A stretch of DNA of 35,269 nucleotides, from assembly GCA_937895435.1 (NCBI GenBank), contig CALAXT010000059.1:1-35269 (forward strand). Reading direction: 5' to 3'. Numbering within the stretch: position 1 is the first letter of the stretch; each line of letters opens with the position of its first letter. Source of the DNA: an uncultured Paracoccaceae bacterium (GTDB taxonomy: Bacteria; Pseudomonadota; Alphaproteobacteria; Rhodobacterales; Rhodobacteraceae). A program made the position numbers and the translations under genes. The notes beneath the pieces were generated by a model that worked only from the letters and a program-made list of their open reading frames with translations, was not told the origin of the DNA and made no database searches. Below, in pieces: positions 8,769-16,477 of the stretch.

Positions 8769-11209
8769 GCGCGAATCCTCAGGTTTTCCGGATCCCACAG
8801 GGGCCCATCAGGTTGCACCACGGCGCGATAGCGTTCGCCATAAATCTCCACCTCAATTTCCGTGCCGGGCACCACAAGATCTGTGCGCAGCATACCAAGT
8901 GCCACCGATGCCCCAATTCGATAGCCCCAAGCACCCGACGTAGTTTCGCCCACCACTTGGCCATCGTGCCAAAGCGTTGACATATAAGGCGCGTCACAAT
9001 CACCAGCATCAACGATCAGCGTGACAAAGCGCTTATCAGTTCCGCGCTGCTGCTCGGACAAAAGTGCAGCCTTACCGGGGAAATCTTGGGGCTTGTCAAA
9101 CTTGATAAACCGCTCCAACCCACCTTGCAGCGCGGTGTAATCGGTCGACAGATCACCCTTCCACGCGCGATAGCCCTTTTCCATCCGCAGGCTATTGAGC
9201 GCCCACATCCCAAAGGGAACAGCCCCTGCCGCCAACACGGCATCATAGATCGCCGGCATATTGGCGTTGGCCGCATGAATTTCCCAACCCAACTCACCCG
9301 CAAATGACACCCGCGCCAGTGCAGCAGGCAACCCTGCCACCTCCGCACCTTGCAGGCTTAACCATGGCGCCGTCAGATCGGCCTTGGCGATGGTGGCAAA
9401 AAGATCGCGCGATTTTGGCCCGGTAACAATCAACGTCGAATACTCTTTGCTGTGATCGGTCAGGCTGAGACCTGGCGCCAGATGCTTTTGCAAATGTTCA
9501 AAATCATGCCACTGCGCTGTTGCGGCCGTAATCAGGGTGAACAGATCCTCGGCATGGCGCAGAATGGACATTTCAGTCACAATCCTGCCCCGTGTATCCG
9601 TAAAATAACCCAAGTTCATGCGCTCAATCTTGGGCAGCGCACCCGTAATCATGCCCCGCAGCCATTCCGCTGCCCCCGGCCCTGAGAGATCAAACCGCGA
9701 AAACCCGGCCAGATCCAATACGCCAACCCCGTCTCGCACCGATTCACATTCCGCACGAATGCGCGGCTCCCAAGGGCCAGAGCGCGCCCATGTCTGAGTG
9801 CTGGCCTCGGAAATATCATCACCGGGTTTGGCAAACCAATTCGCACGTTCCCAACCGGCATAGGCACCAAACTGGGCACCCAACGCCTTAAGCCGATCGT
9901 GGTTGGGCGACAGTTTACGTTCTGGGGCGGCGGGCCAGCGATGCCATGGAAAATGCATAGCATATTCGTGACCATAGACCTCTTTGCCCTTTTCCAGACA
10001 ATATTGTGGGTCGGTATAATTGGTAAAGCGGCGCGGATCACACGACCACATATCCCATTCGGTCTGTCCCTCGGTCACCCATTCGGCCAAAACCTTGCCA
10101 GCCCCCCCACCCTGCGCGATGCCAAAGGTAAAGACACAGGCCTCAAACGCATTGGGCACGCCGGGCATTGGGCCGATCAGCGGGTTACCGTCTGGTGTAT
10201 AGGGAATGGGACCGTTGATCACTTTGGACACGCCCACAGAACCCAGCAGCGGCACGCGGGCCATCGCATCCTCAATATACCACTCTAACCGTTCCAGATC
10301 GTCGGGATACAGCTGAAAGCTAAAATCTTCGGGCATCGGGTCATCGGGGCTGGCCCAATGCGCGCGGCCATTGCGTTCATAGGGGCCAAGATTAAAGCCC
10401 GTTTTTTCCTGCCGGAGATAATATGAACTGTCGACGTCGCGCAAAAGTGGCAGTTTATGGCCTGCTTGCTGGCTCCAGGCTTCGATTTCGGCGATCGGCT
10501 CGGTCAAAAGATACTGGTGGCTCATGACCATCATCGGCACCCGGCGCCCACCATAGGGGCGGAACCATTCGCCCACACGCTGTGCGTAATAGCCCGCCGC
10601 GTTCACAACGATCTCACAGCGAATTTCGCCCTTTTCGGTCTCAACGATCCATTCACCATTTTCGCGGCGCACGCCGGTGGCCGGGGTAAAGCGCAAAATC
10701 GTAGCGCCCAGATCGCGCGCGCCCTTAGCCAGTGCCTGCGTTAGCTGTGCGGGGTCAATATCGCCATCGGCCGGGTCATAAAGCGCCCCTGCCAAATCAT
10801 GGGTTTCCACAAACGGATATTTGCCACGGATCTCATCCACGCCCAAAACATCCAAATCCATGCCTTGATAGCGGCCCATGCCTTTGGCGCGGGCAAATTC
10901 TTGCATGCGTTCGGCCGAATGGGCTAGCCGGATCGAGCCCGTGACGTGATAATTCATCGGATAATCGACAGCTTGGCCAAGGCCACGATAAAGCTCGGTT
11001 GAATAGCGCTGCATGTTCATAATCGACCAGCTTGTCGAAAACGTCGGCACATTGCCGGCCGCATGCCACGTTGAGCCGGCAGTCAGTTCATTTTTTTCCA
11101 ACAGCACACAATCGCGCCAACCGGCTTTGGCCAAATGATAAAGCGCCGACACCCCAACCGATCCGCCACCAATGATGACCACGCGCGCCTGCGTTGGAAA
11201 ATCTGCCAT
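8765..11209 (-). CDS. FAD-dependent oxidative demethylase with GcvT domain (dimethylglycine/sarcosine dehydrogenase-like), copy 1
   Basis: 814-residue paralog of the gene at 5268-7715 with the same domain order: DAO FAD domain (VVIIGGGSVGVSALYHL), STWHAAGN with the expected flavin-linking histidine, FAO_M, GcvT and GcvT_C. It is the first gene of the operon. The frame is open to 11275; ATG at 11209 is preferred because GAGAGG lies just upstream and MADFPTQ puts the FAD motif at the normal place. The residues after WHAAG differ between copies (NVPTFSTSW here, LIGQLRGSQ in the other), which suggests different substrates, for example dimethylglycine and sarcosine. The protein is expected in the cytoplasm and to hand electrons to an ETF or oxygen; no ETF gene is seen here. 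Confidence 0.86.
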   Translation of the reverse strand: MADFPTQARVVIIGGGSVGVSALYHLAKAGWRDCVLLEKNELTAGSTWHAAGNVPTFSTSWSIMNMQRYSTELYRGLGQAVDYPMNYHVTGSIRLAHSAERMQEFARAKGMGRYQGMDLDVLGVDEIRGKYPFVETHDLAGALYDPADGDIDPAQLTQALAKGARDLGATILRFTPATGVRRENGEWIVETEKGEIRCEIVVNAAGYYAQRVGEWFRPYGGRRVPMMVMSHQYLLTEPIAEIEAWSQQAGHKLPLLRDVDSSYYLRQEKTGFNLGPYERNGRAHWASPDDPMPEDFSFQLYPDDLERLEWYIEDAMARVPLLGSVGVSKVINGPIPYTPDGNPLIGPMPGVPNAFEACVFTFGIAQGGGAGKVLAEWVTEGQTEWDMWSCDPRRFTNYTDPQYCLEKGKEVYGHEYAMHFPWHRWPAAPERKLSPNHDRLKALGAQFGAYAGWERANWFAKPGDDISEASTQTWARSGPWEPRIRAECESVRDGVGVLDLAGFSRFDLSGPGAAEWLRGMITGALPKIERMNLGYFTDTRGRIVTEMSILRHAEDLFTLITAATAQWHDFEHLQKHLAPGLSLTDHSKEYSTLIVTGPKSRDLFATIAKADLTAPWLSLQGAEVAGLPAALARVSFAGELGWEIHAANANMPAIYDAVLAAGAVPFGMWALNSLRMEKGYRAWKGDLSTDYTALQGGLERFIKFDKPQDFPGKAALLSEQQRGTDKRFVTLIVDAGDCDAPYMSTLWHDGQVVGETTSGAWGYRIGASVALGMLRTDLVVPGTEIEVEIYGERYRAVVQPDGPLWDPENLRIRA

Positions 11210-11228
11210 CTGCCTGCCTCTCTTTAAC

Positions 11229-11244
11229 TGTCTGCCAACAGACA
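11229..11244. promoter_or_regulatory. Perfect palindrome TGTCTG-CCAA-CAGACA (candidate operator)
   Basis: Six-base perfect arms around a 4-base spacer lie 20-35 bases upstream of the operon's first ATG. They overlap the transcription start expected from the promoter candidate at 11247-11275. The position fits a repressor operator; the binding protein is unknown and no matching regulator such as a GntR gene is in the window. It could instead act as an mRNA hairpin. Confidence 0.45.
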
Positions 11245-11246
11245 AA

Positions 11247-11275
11247 AATACACGGTCTTCGCCGTGCCCGAACAA
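11247..11275 (-). promoter_or_regulatory. Candidate sigma-70 promoter of the demethylation operon
   Basis: On the minus strand TTGTTC (11270-11275) and TGTATT (11247-11252) are separated by exactly 17 bases. The predicted start is near 11240, about 30 bases before the ATG. An imperfectly spaced inverted repeat AATCC-N7-GGATT at 11278-11294 lies just upstream, near -45, where a LysR activator could contact the -35 region. Read by eye only. Confidence 0.4.
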
Positions 11276-11327
11276 TCAATCCGTAGGATGGATTTCTGCG
11301 CCCATCAATCGCAATGATTTGGCTTTA

Positions 11328-11356
11328 TTGATCGACAAATTCGATTAGATTAATAC
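11328..11356 (+). promoter_or_regulatory. lysR-type gene promoter with embedded T-N11-A box
   Basis: TTGATC (11328-11333) and TAATAC (11351-11356) with a 17-base spacer give a good sigma-70 promoter 23 bases upstream of the regulator's ATG. Inside the spacer, ATCGACAAATTCGAT (11331-11345) is a perfect 5-base-arm palindrome that satisfies the LysR T-N11-A rule. Binding there would block the regulator's own transcription, the usual negative autoregulation of this family. Confidence 0.55.
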
Positions 11357-11378
11357 CTGACCGCGGCGAAAGGCAGCC

Positions 11379-12323
11379 ATGATGCAAATTGATCTGATCG
11401 ACACCTTTCTTGACCTGATGGAAACAAACAGTTTCAACCGAACCGCCGAACGTTTGGGGGTAAAACAATCTACCGTTTCAACCCGCATTCAAAGCCTCGA
11501 GGCGCAGCTGGGTGCGCCACTTTTTGAACGCAGCCGGGCCGGCACCCGGCCAACCCCGTCCGGCCTGAACTTTGTCGCCCATGCTCGTGCGTTGCGCCAT
11601 GAGTGGAATGAGGCCCGCCGTGCCCTGTCTGAGGGCGATGGCGCCGCACCACGGCTGCGGATTGGTCTGCAAAGTGATTTGGCCACCACGCATATTGGGG
11701 ATTGGATGGGGGCGTTTCGGCGCGCCCTACCCGGCCTGCGATTTTATATTGAGGCCGATTTTTCAGCACAGATGAGCGAAGATGTGCTGGCTGGCACGCA
11801 TGATCTGGCGATCTTGTTTACGCCGCATCCCCATCCTGATTTGCATTATGAAAAGCTGGGCGAAGTTGGCTATCACTTGATTTCAACCGAGGCGCAGACT
11901 TTGGCCCAAGTTGTACCTGACCGGCTGGTGTTGGCCAATTATTCACCCGCCTTTGCCGCACAACAGGCTGCGGTATTGCCCCAGCACGGGCTTGCCCCCG
12001 TGGCATCTGGCTTGTCGGCTGCAGTGTGCAGCTTGCTGCGCAGCACGGGGGGCAGCGCCTATGTCTTGTCACGCGCCGCCGATGCCCTTGTCGACGAAGG
12101 CGTGGCCCATTTTGTTTCAGACGCACCGATCTTGATGCAGCCGGTGCATTCATTGGTGCATGTCCGCAGACGTCATGTTGCCACCCATCGGCGCGTTCTC
12201 GCACTTATGCGGCAAAATTTTCCAGCCCCGAAACATTTCCCCGAGCCCGCATCCGCAGCCAACCCCAACTCAAGCGGATCAGCCCTGATCGGTGCTGCGC
12301 ATCAGCACCAGCCCACCTTGTAA
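11379..12323 (+). CDS. LysR-family transcriptional regulator
   Basis: 314-residue LysR-type regulator. The N-terminal winged helix-turn-helix (about residues 3-62) contains the classic FNRTAERLGVKQSTVSTRIQ and LEAQLGAPLFER segments. The rest is a periplasmic-binding-protein-like effector domain (about 90-290). It is divergent from the demethylation operon, with 169 bases between the start codons, so it is the natural candidate to control it, probably in response to a methylated amine or pathway intermediate (inferred). Two ATGs are adjacent (11379 and 11382); either could be used, with AAAGG just upstream. The C-terminal about 30 residues are Pro/Ala-rich and low in complexity. Confidence 0.88.
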   Translation: MMQIDLIDTFLDLMETNSFNRTAERLGVKQSTVSTRIQSLEAQLGAPLFERSRAGTRPTPSGLNFVAHARALRHEWNEARRALSEGDGAAPRLRIGLQSDLATTHIGDWMGAFRRALPGLRFYIEADFSAQMSEDVLAGTHDLAILFTPHPHPDLHYEKLGEVGYHLISTEAQTLAQVVPDRLVLANYSPAFAAQQAAVLPQHGLAPVASGLSAAVCSLLRSTGGSAYVLSRAADALVDEGVAHFVSDAPILMQPVHSLVHVRRRHVATHRRVLALMRQNFPAPKHFPEPASAANPNSSGSALIGAAHQHQPTL

Positions 12324-12377
12324 TCAACTATTTTCGCCCCGCTTGGCTGCGGCTAGAAATGCCCCGCAAATCATATC

Positions 12378-12408
12378 GGGGGCCGGGTTTTACACCGCAT
12401 CGGCCCCC
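12378..12408. repeat. GC-rich inverted repeat between lysR and dehydrogenase genes
   Basis: GGGGGCCG (12378-12385) and CGGCCCCC (12401-12408) are perfect 8-base arms around 15 bases, 21-51 bases upstream of the dehydrogenase ATG. It may be a terminator for lysR (no U-run), a leader hairpin or an operator. The rest of the 12324-12428 gap shows only a GGGAGAGA ribosome site. Confidence 0.35.
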
Positions 12409-12428
12409 CCTCATGGGAGAGACGGACA

Positions 12429-13328
12429 ATGCACTATGGGTTTATCGGTCTTGGCAATCTGGGTGGCCATTTGGCCGCCAGTCTGCTGCGCGCGGGCTTT
12501 AACGTTTCGGTCAATGATCTTAACCGTGATCTGGCTGATCGGCTGATCGCCACGGGCGCGCATTGGGCCGAAACCCCCGAAGATCTGACCCGGGCGGTGG
12601 ATACCGTGATCACCTGCCTGCCGTCGCCACAAGTTTCCGAGGCGGTGCTTGAGCGGATTTTATCCGTGGCCAAACCCGGCCAGTGCTGGATCGAGATGTC
12701 AACTCTGGGCCGCGATGAAATCGTCCGTTTGGCGGCCAAAGCAGCGGAACATGGCGTGCAAACCCTGGAATTGCCCGTCACAGGTGGTGTGCATTTGGCC
12801 GCACGCGGTGAAATCACCATGCTGGTTGGGGGTGATGGTGATCTTTTTGCCACCCATGAGCCGGCGATTTCGGCGATGGGCAACAAGGTCTTTCACATGG
12901 GCCTGCTGGGTTCTGCCGCAATCATCAAAGTCATCACCAATATGCTGGCCTTTATTCATCTGGTTGCCGATGGCGAGGCATTGATGCTGGCCAAACGTGG
13001 CGGTTTGGACCTAGGGCAGGCATGGAAAGCGATCGCCGCCAGTTCAGGCAGCAGCTTTGTGCATGAAACCGAAGGCCAGCTGATTTTGAACGGAAGCTAT
13101 GACATCGCCTTTACCATGGATCTGGCGTTGAAAGATCTGGGCTTTGCCATGGGCTTTGGCCGCGAATTTGAGGTGCCACTGGATCTGGCGGGCCAAACGC
13201 TGCAAACCTTCCTGCGTGGGCGCGCCGCCTATGGCGGGCAGGCGCAATCGACCCAGATTGTAAAATTACTGGAAGATGTTTTGGGCACTGATCTGCGGGC
13301 CCAAGGCTTTCCGGCCCGGCTTGAATAA
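12429..13328 (+). CDS. NAD(P)-dependent beta-hydroxyacid dehydrogenase (3-hydroxyisobutyrate dehydrogenase family)
   Basis: 299-residue member of the 3-hydroxyisobutyrate/tartronate-semialdehyde dehydrogenase family. The dinucleotide motif GFIGLGNLGG is at residues 4-13. The substrate-binding segment LPVTGGVHLAARGEITMLVGG (about 115-135) replaces the usual DAPVSGG. The catalytic lysine is K167 in GSAAIIKVITN. It oxidises a beta-hydroxyacid to a semialdehyde or performs the reverse; which acid is not clear. ATG at 12429 has GGGAGAGA upstream. It follows lysR on the same strand after 105 bases, so it may be co-transcribed or belong to the same regulon, although no direct role in amine demethylation is evident. 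Confidence 0.85.
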   Translation: MHYGFIGLGNLGGHLAASLLRAGFNVSVNDLNRDLADRLIATGAHWAETPEDLTRAVDTVITCLPSPQVSEAVLERILSVAKPGQCWIEMSTLGRDEIVRLAAKAAEHGVQTLELPVTGGVHLAARGEITMLVGGDGDLFATHEPAISAMGNKVFHMGLLGSAAIIKVITNMLAFIHLVADGEALMLAKRGGLDLGQAWKAIAASSGSSFVHETEGQLILNGSYDIAFTMDLALKDLGFAMGFGREFEVPLDLAGQTLQTFLRGRAAYGGQAQSTQIVKLLEDVLGTDLRAQGFPARLE

Positions 13329-13370
13329 GCGCGGGCCAGTCAAGGGCCAACCTTATTGCAAAGCCCGCGC
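13329..13370. terminator. Possible bidirectional hairpin between convergent genes
   Basis: GCGCGGGC (13329-13336) and GCCCGCGC (13363-13370) are perfect 8-base arms separated by 26 bases. They fill the whole gap between two convergent genes, where a shared terminator would be expected. There is no U-run, so this is tentative. Confidence 0.35.
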
Positions 13371-13372
13371 GA

Positions 13373-14062
13373 TCAGAGCGCCAGCAGACCCGGCAGATCA
13401 GCCATGCTGCGAAAAACCCGCGCGCCTTCGGCCGCAAGGCGCGCGCCATCCCCCTGCGGAGCATAGCCAAAACACACCATTCCCGCAGCCCGTGCAGCCC
13501 GCGCCCCGGGGGGGCTGTCTTCAATCACTACAGCGCGGGCGGGCATGGCCCCCAAAGCGGCGGCCACATGCAAAAATAACCCCGGTTCAGGCTTTGGCAT
13601 GGCAAGGGTTTGCCCCGAAAAAAGTCGCCCGGCCAGCCGCGCTTTTACCGCTGGGTGTTGGCCCAGCGTGACGTGCATCTTTTCTTCAGACCCGTTTGAC
13701 CCAACGCCATAAGGAATATCGCACCGATCCAGCGCATCCATCACCTGCTCAACCCCCGCCACCAATGGTGTGCCCAGCGCAAGCCGGGCGTAAAGCCGGT
13801 CATAAAACGTCGCAACCCAATCATCGGGGAGATTGGCCCCCATGGCGCGCGCGCGCGTCCAAAGCCCCTGCATCGTGCCGCCGATAAATTCATGTTCAAC
13901 CTGGTGCGCGCTCAGGGCCAAACCATGGGCGGTCAGATCAGCAGCCAACATTTCAAAACACGCAGGCTCACTGTCAACCAACACACCATCACAGTCAAAA
14001 ATCACCGCATCGGGGCGTTCTGCCAAAGGCTCTGGCTTGGCAATCTGTGGGGTATCATGCAT
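13373..14062 (-). CDS. HAD-superfamily hydrolase (phosphoglycolate phosphatase/beta-phosphoglucomutase-like)
   Basis: 229-residue HAD phosphatase of subfamily IA. Motif I is VIFDCDGVLVDSEP with nucleophile D23 and acid/base D25, motif II is GSNGS, the motif III lysine lies in MPKPEPGLF, and motif IV is VVIEDSPPG. Between motifs I and II lies a helical cap (about 35-100). It acts on small phosphorylated metabolites in the cytoplasm; the exact substrate is not recognisable. ATG at 14062 overlaps the end of rsmD by 8 bases, so the two are co-expressed. Confidence 0.85.
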   Translation of the reverse strand: MHDTPQIAKPEPLAERPDAVIFDCDGVLVDSEPACFEMLAADLTAHGLALSAHQVEHEFIGGTMQGLWTRARAMGANLPDDWVATFYDRLYARLALGTPLVAGVEQVMDALDRCDIPYGVGSNGSEEKMHVTLGQHPAVKARLAGRLFSGQTLAMPKPEPGLFLHVAAALGAMPARAVVIEDSPPGARAARAAGMVCFGYAPQGDGARLAAEGARVFRSMADLPGLLAL

Positions 14063-14624
14063 CAGGGGCAGCCTCTAACAGGGTCAAAACGGTGTCGCCG
14101 TAGCGCCGTTGGTCGCGCTGCACCAGCCCAGGCACCCGTGGCGGTGCCAGCCGCTCTTCCCACATGACACAAGCCCCCAGCGCTATAAAGCCACCCGCCC
14201 GCGCCGCGCCCAAGGCACGTTCCCCCATCGCTTGATCATAAGGGGGATCAAGCAGCACCAAATCAAAGGGCGCGCCGGGGTTTTGCCCCAGACAGGTTGC
14301 ATCCACCCGGATGATCTGTGTGTCAGCCTCGGACCGGGTCAGGGCAATATTACGGCGTAAAAGCGCCAGCGCCTTGGCCCCATTTTCCACAAAGGAAACC
14401 GAGGCCGCCCCCCGCGACAGCGCCTCTAGTCCCAGCGCGCCCGTCCCCGCGAATAAATCCAAAACCCGCGCCCCCGCTACACAATTGCCCATCGTCCCAT
14501 TGACCAACAAGTTAAACATCGATTCGCGCACCCGGTCTGTGGTCGGGCGCAGGTGCGCCGCCGCGTCGCCCGCCCCCACCGGCGCCAGCGCCAGCCCGCG
14601 AAACCGCCCACCAATGATCCGCAT
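14055..14624 (-). CDS. rsmD: 16S rRNA (guanine(966)-N(2))-methyltransferase RsmD
   Basis: 189 residues, the normal length for RsmD. The N-terminal MRIIGGRFRG and RPTTDRVRESMFNLL are diagnostic. The SAM loop is DLFAGTGALGLEALSRGA (about 56-73) and the catalytic NPPY-type motif is DPPY at 126-129. It methylates the exocyclic amine of G966 in 16S rRNA during small-subunit assembly. Its ATG (14624) shares a base with the TGA stop of the upstream FAD oxidoreductase (TGATG overlap), and its own end overlaps the HAD gene, making a tight three-gene unit. Confidence 0.92.
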   Translation of the reverse strand: MRIIGGRFRGLALAPVGAGDAAAHLRPTTDRVRESMFNLLVNGTMGNCVAGARVLDLFAGTGALGLEALSRGAASVSFVENGAKALALLRRNIALTRSEADTQIIRVDATCLGQNPGAPFDLVLLDPPYDQAMGERALGAARAGGFIALGACVMWEERLAPPRVPGLVQRDQRRYGDTVLTLLEAAPDA

Positions 14625-15868
14625 CAGCCCAACAACGTCTTAAGATCTATGCTGGAATCGGCTACAGCATTGGCGGGGGCACTGCGCCCTGCCTCAATCA
14701 ACCGTTTGGCAATCATAAATGCGCGCGGATCATTCATCGCATCCACGGCCAATAACTGATCATCCCTGTAATACCAAAACGACACCGGCGTCTGCGGCAA
14801 GACGGAAGCGTCCGCCACGGTTGCGCTAATGCGGGTGACGATTTTATCATAGCCGGTGTTTAGTCCTGCAATTTGCAGCTTGACGTCATATTGATCTGAC
14901 CAAAACCACGGTTGCGCCCGATATGCGACCATCGCCCCCATCAGATTGGCCGCAACGCATTCGCCGTGGGCGATGGCATGTGGCACTGATTCCAAACGCA
15001 ACTGTCCCCCTGCATGCGGGAAAGCCGCACAATCACCCACGGCCCAAATATCAGGGTTTGAACACCGGCCAAATTCATCAACCAAAATCCCATTTTCTAC
15101 GGCAAGCCCGGCTGCTTCTGCCAAAGCGGTGGCGGGTTTGATACCCACCCCCACAATCACAAAATCAGCCGGCAGCACACGACCATCAGCCAAGTGAACA
15201 TCCGAGACCTGTCCATCACATCCGGCAATTTTGTGCACACCCACACCCTCTATCACACGCACGCCATGGCCCTGATGCAGCGCACGAAAGAAATCAGAGG
15301 TTTGCGGGGCCGCTACACGCTGCAAAATGCGTGCGCTTTGTTCCACGACACAGACATCCAGCCCACGCTTGGCCGCGACGGCGGCCGCCTCAAGCCCGAT
15401 ATAACCACCACCAATAATCACCACGCGGCGTCCGGGCTGAAACGCGGGGGCCATATGATCAACATCGGCCAAGTCGCGCACAACATGCACCCCGCGCAAA
15501 TCCCCCCCCAGTGCTGCGGGCAAGCGGTTGGCCGTGGACCCCGTCGCCAAGACCAACGCACCATAAGAAAGGCTTGTGCCATCTTGCAGGCGCAGCTGCT
15601 TCTGCCCCGGATCAATCGCAACAGCGCGCATACCCAACCGCAGCGTGATATTCATATCGCGGTACCAAGCTGCAGGCCGCAAAAACAACCGCTCTTGCTC
15701 CATTTCACCCAAAAGATAGGCCTTTGAGAGCGGTGGACGTTGATAGGGCGGCACCGGTTCTTCGCCGATCAGCGTTATGGCAGCGTCACACCCCAACCCA
15801 CGCAGCTTGGCAACCAGCGATGCTGCGGCTTGGCCCGCACCCACAACAACAATTCCCTCCGCCCCCAT
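14624..15868 (-). CDS. FAD-dependent ferredoxin reductase-type oxidoreductase
   Basis: 414 residues when started at ATG 15868. Two dinucleotide folds are visible: FAD (VVVGAGQAAASLVAKLR at the N-terminus) and NAD(P)H (VVIIGGGYIGLEAAAVA near 150), plus the late FAD motif PDIWAVGDCA. This is the layout of putidaredoxin/rhodocoxin reductase-like proteins, which pass electrons from NAD(P)H to a [2Fe-2S] ferredoxin. No ferredoxin or P450 gene is near, so the partner is unknown. The frame is open to an earlier ATG (15880) with no ribosome site; 15868 is chosen because GAGGG lies 5 bases upstream. It is divergent from the peroxiredoxin gene and overlaps rsmD by one base. Confidence 0.85.
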   Translation of the reverse strand: MGAEGIVVVGAGQAAASLVAKLRGLGCDAAITLIGEEPVPPYQRPPLSKAYLLGEMEQERLFLRPAAWYRDMNITLRLGMRAVAIDPGQKQLRLQDGTSLSYGALVLATGSTANRLPAALGGDLRGVHVVRDLADVDHMAPAFQPGRRVVIIGGGYIGLEAAAVAAKRGLDVCVVEQSARILQRVAAPQTSDFFRALHQGHGVRVIEGVGVHKIAGCDGQVSDVHLADGRVLPADFVIVGVGIKPATALAEAAGLAVENGILVDEFGRCSNPDIWAVGDCAAFPHAGGQLRLESVPHAIAHGECVAANLMGAMVAYRAQPWFWSDQYDVKLQIAGLNTGYDKIVTRISATVADASVLPQTPVSFWYYRDDQLLAVDAMNDPRAFMIAKRLIEAGRSAPANAVADSSIDLKTLLG

Positions 15869-15972
15869 CACATCCCTCATACAAATTCATATGGTTTGCG
15901 CGTTATTTCACTGGCGCTTATCGGGGGCGACCCTATATCCACGATATGTCTAAACACAAGCAGGGGATACGC

Positions 15973-16461
15973 ATGACACTTTCCATTGGCGATCGGTTGC
16001 CCGAGGCAACTTTGTGTAAAATGGGCGAAAACGGGCCCGAAACCGTACAACTGTCAGATCTGACCAAAGACCGCAAAGTGGTGATTTTCGCCCTGCCCGG
16101 TGCCTTTACGGGTGACTGTTCCAGCGCACATGTCCCAAGCTTTATGCGCACCCGCGCAGATTTCACCGCCAAAGGCGTTGATGAGGTCATTTGCCTGTCG
16201 GTCAATGACCCGTTCGTGATGGGCGCTTGGGGCACATCAACCGGGGCCGTCGCCGCCGGGATCACGTTTTTGGCCGATGCGGATAGCGCATTTACCTGCG
16301 CGGTCGGCATGGATTTCACCGCACCACCCGTCGGCCTGATCAAACGCTCAAAACGCTACGCGATGCTGGTTGAGGACGGTGTGGTCCGCGTGCTGCATGC
16401 CGAGGAAAGCCCCGGCACATGCGACATTTCAGGCGGTGAGGCGCTTTTGGCCGCGATCTAA
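15973..16461 (+). CDS. Peroxiredoxin (Prx5/AhpE-like redoxin)
   Basis: 162-residue thiol peroxidase of the Prx5-type redoxin family that reduces H2O2 and organic peroxides in the cytoplasm. The peroxidatic motif is PGAFTGDCSSAHVPSF with C49 and the required T46 (PxxxTxxC); the usual PTC is GDC here. A second cysteine in GTCDISGG near residue 151 could resolve the sulfenic acid. The open frame extends far upstream (to 15724), but ATG at 15973 has AGGGG 7-8 bases before it and the family start TLSIGDRLPEATL. It is divergent from the FAD oxidoreductase, with about 104 bases between them. Confidence 0.9.
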   Translation: MTLSIGDRLPEATLCKMGENGPETVQLSDLTKDRKVVIFALPGAFTGDCSSAHVPSFMRTRADFTAKGVDEVICLSVNDPFVMGAWGTSTGAVAAGITFLADADSAFTCAVGMDFTAPPVGLIKRSKRYAMLVEDGVVRVLHAEESPGTCDISGGEALLAAI

Positions 16462-16477
16462 GCCCAAATAATCTGTG

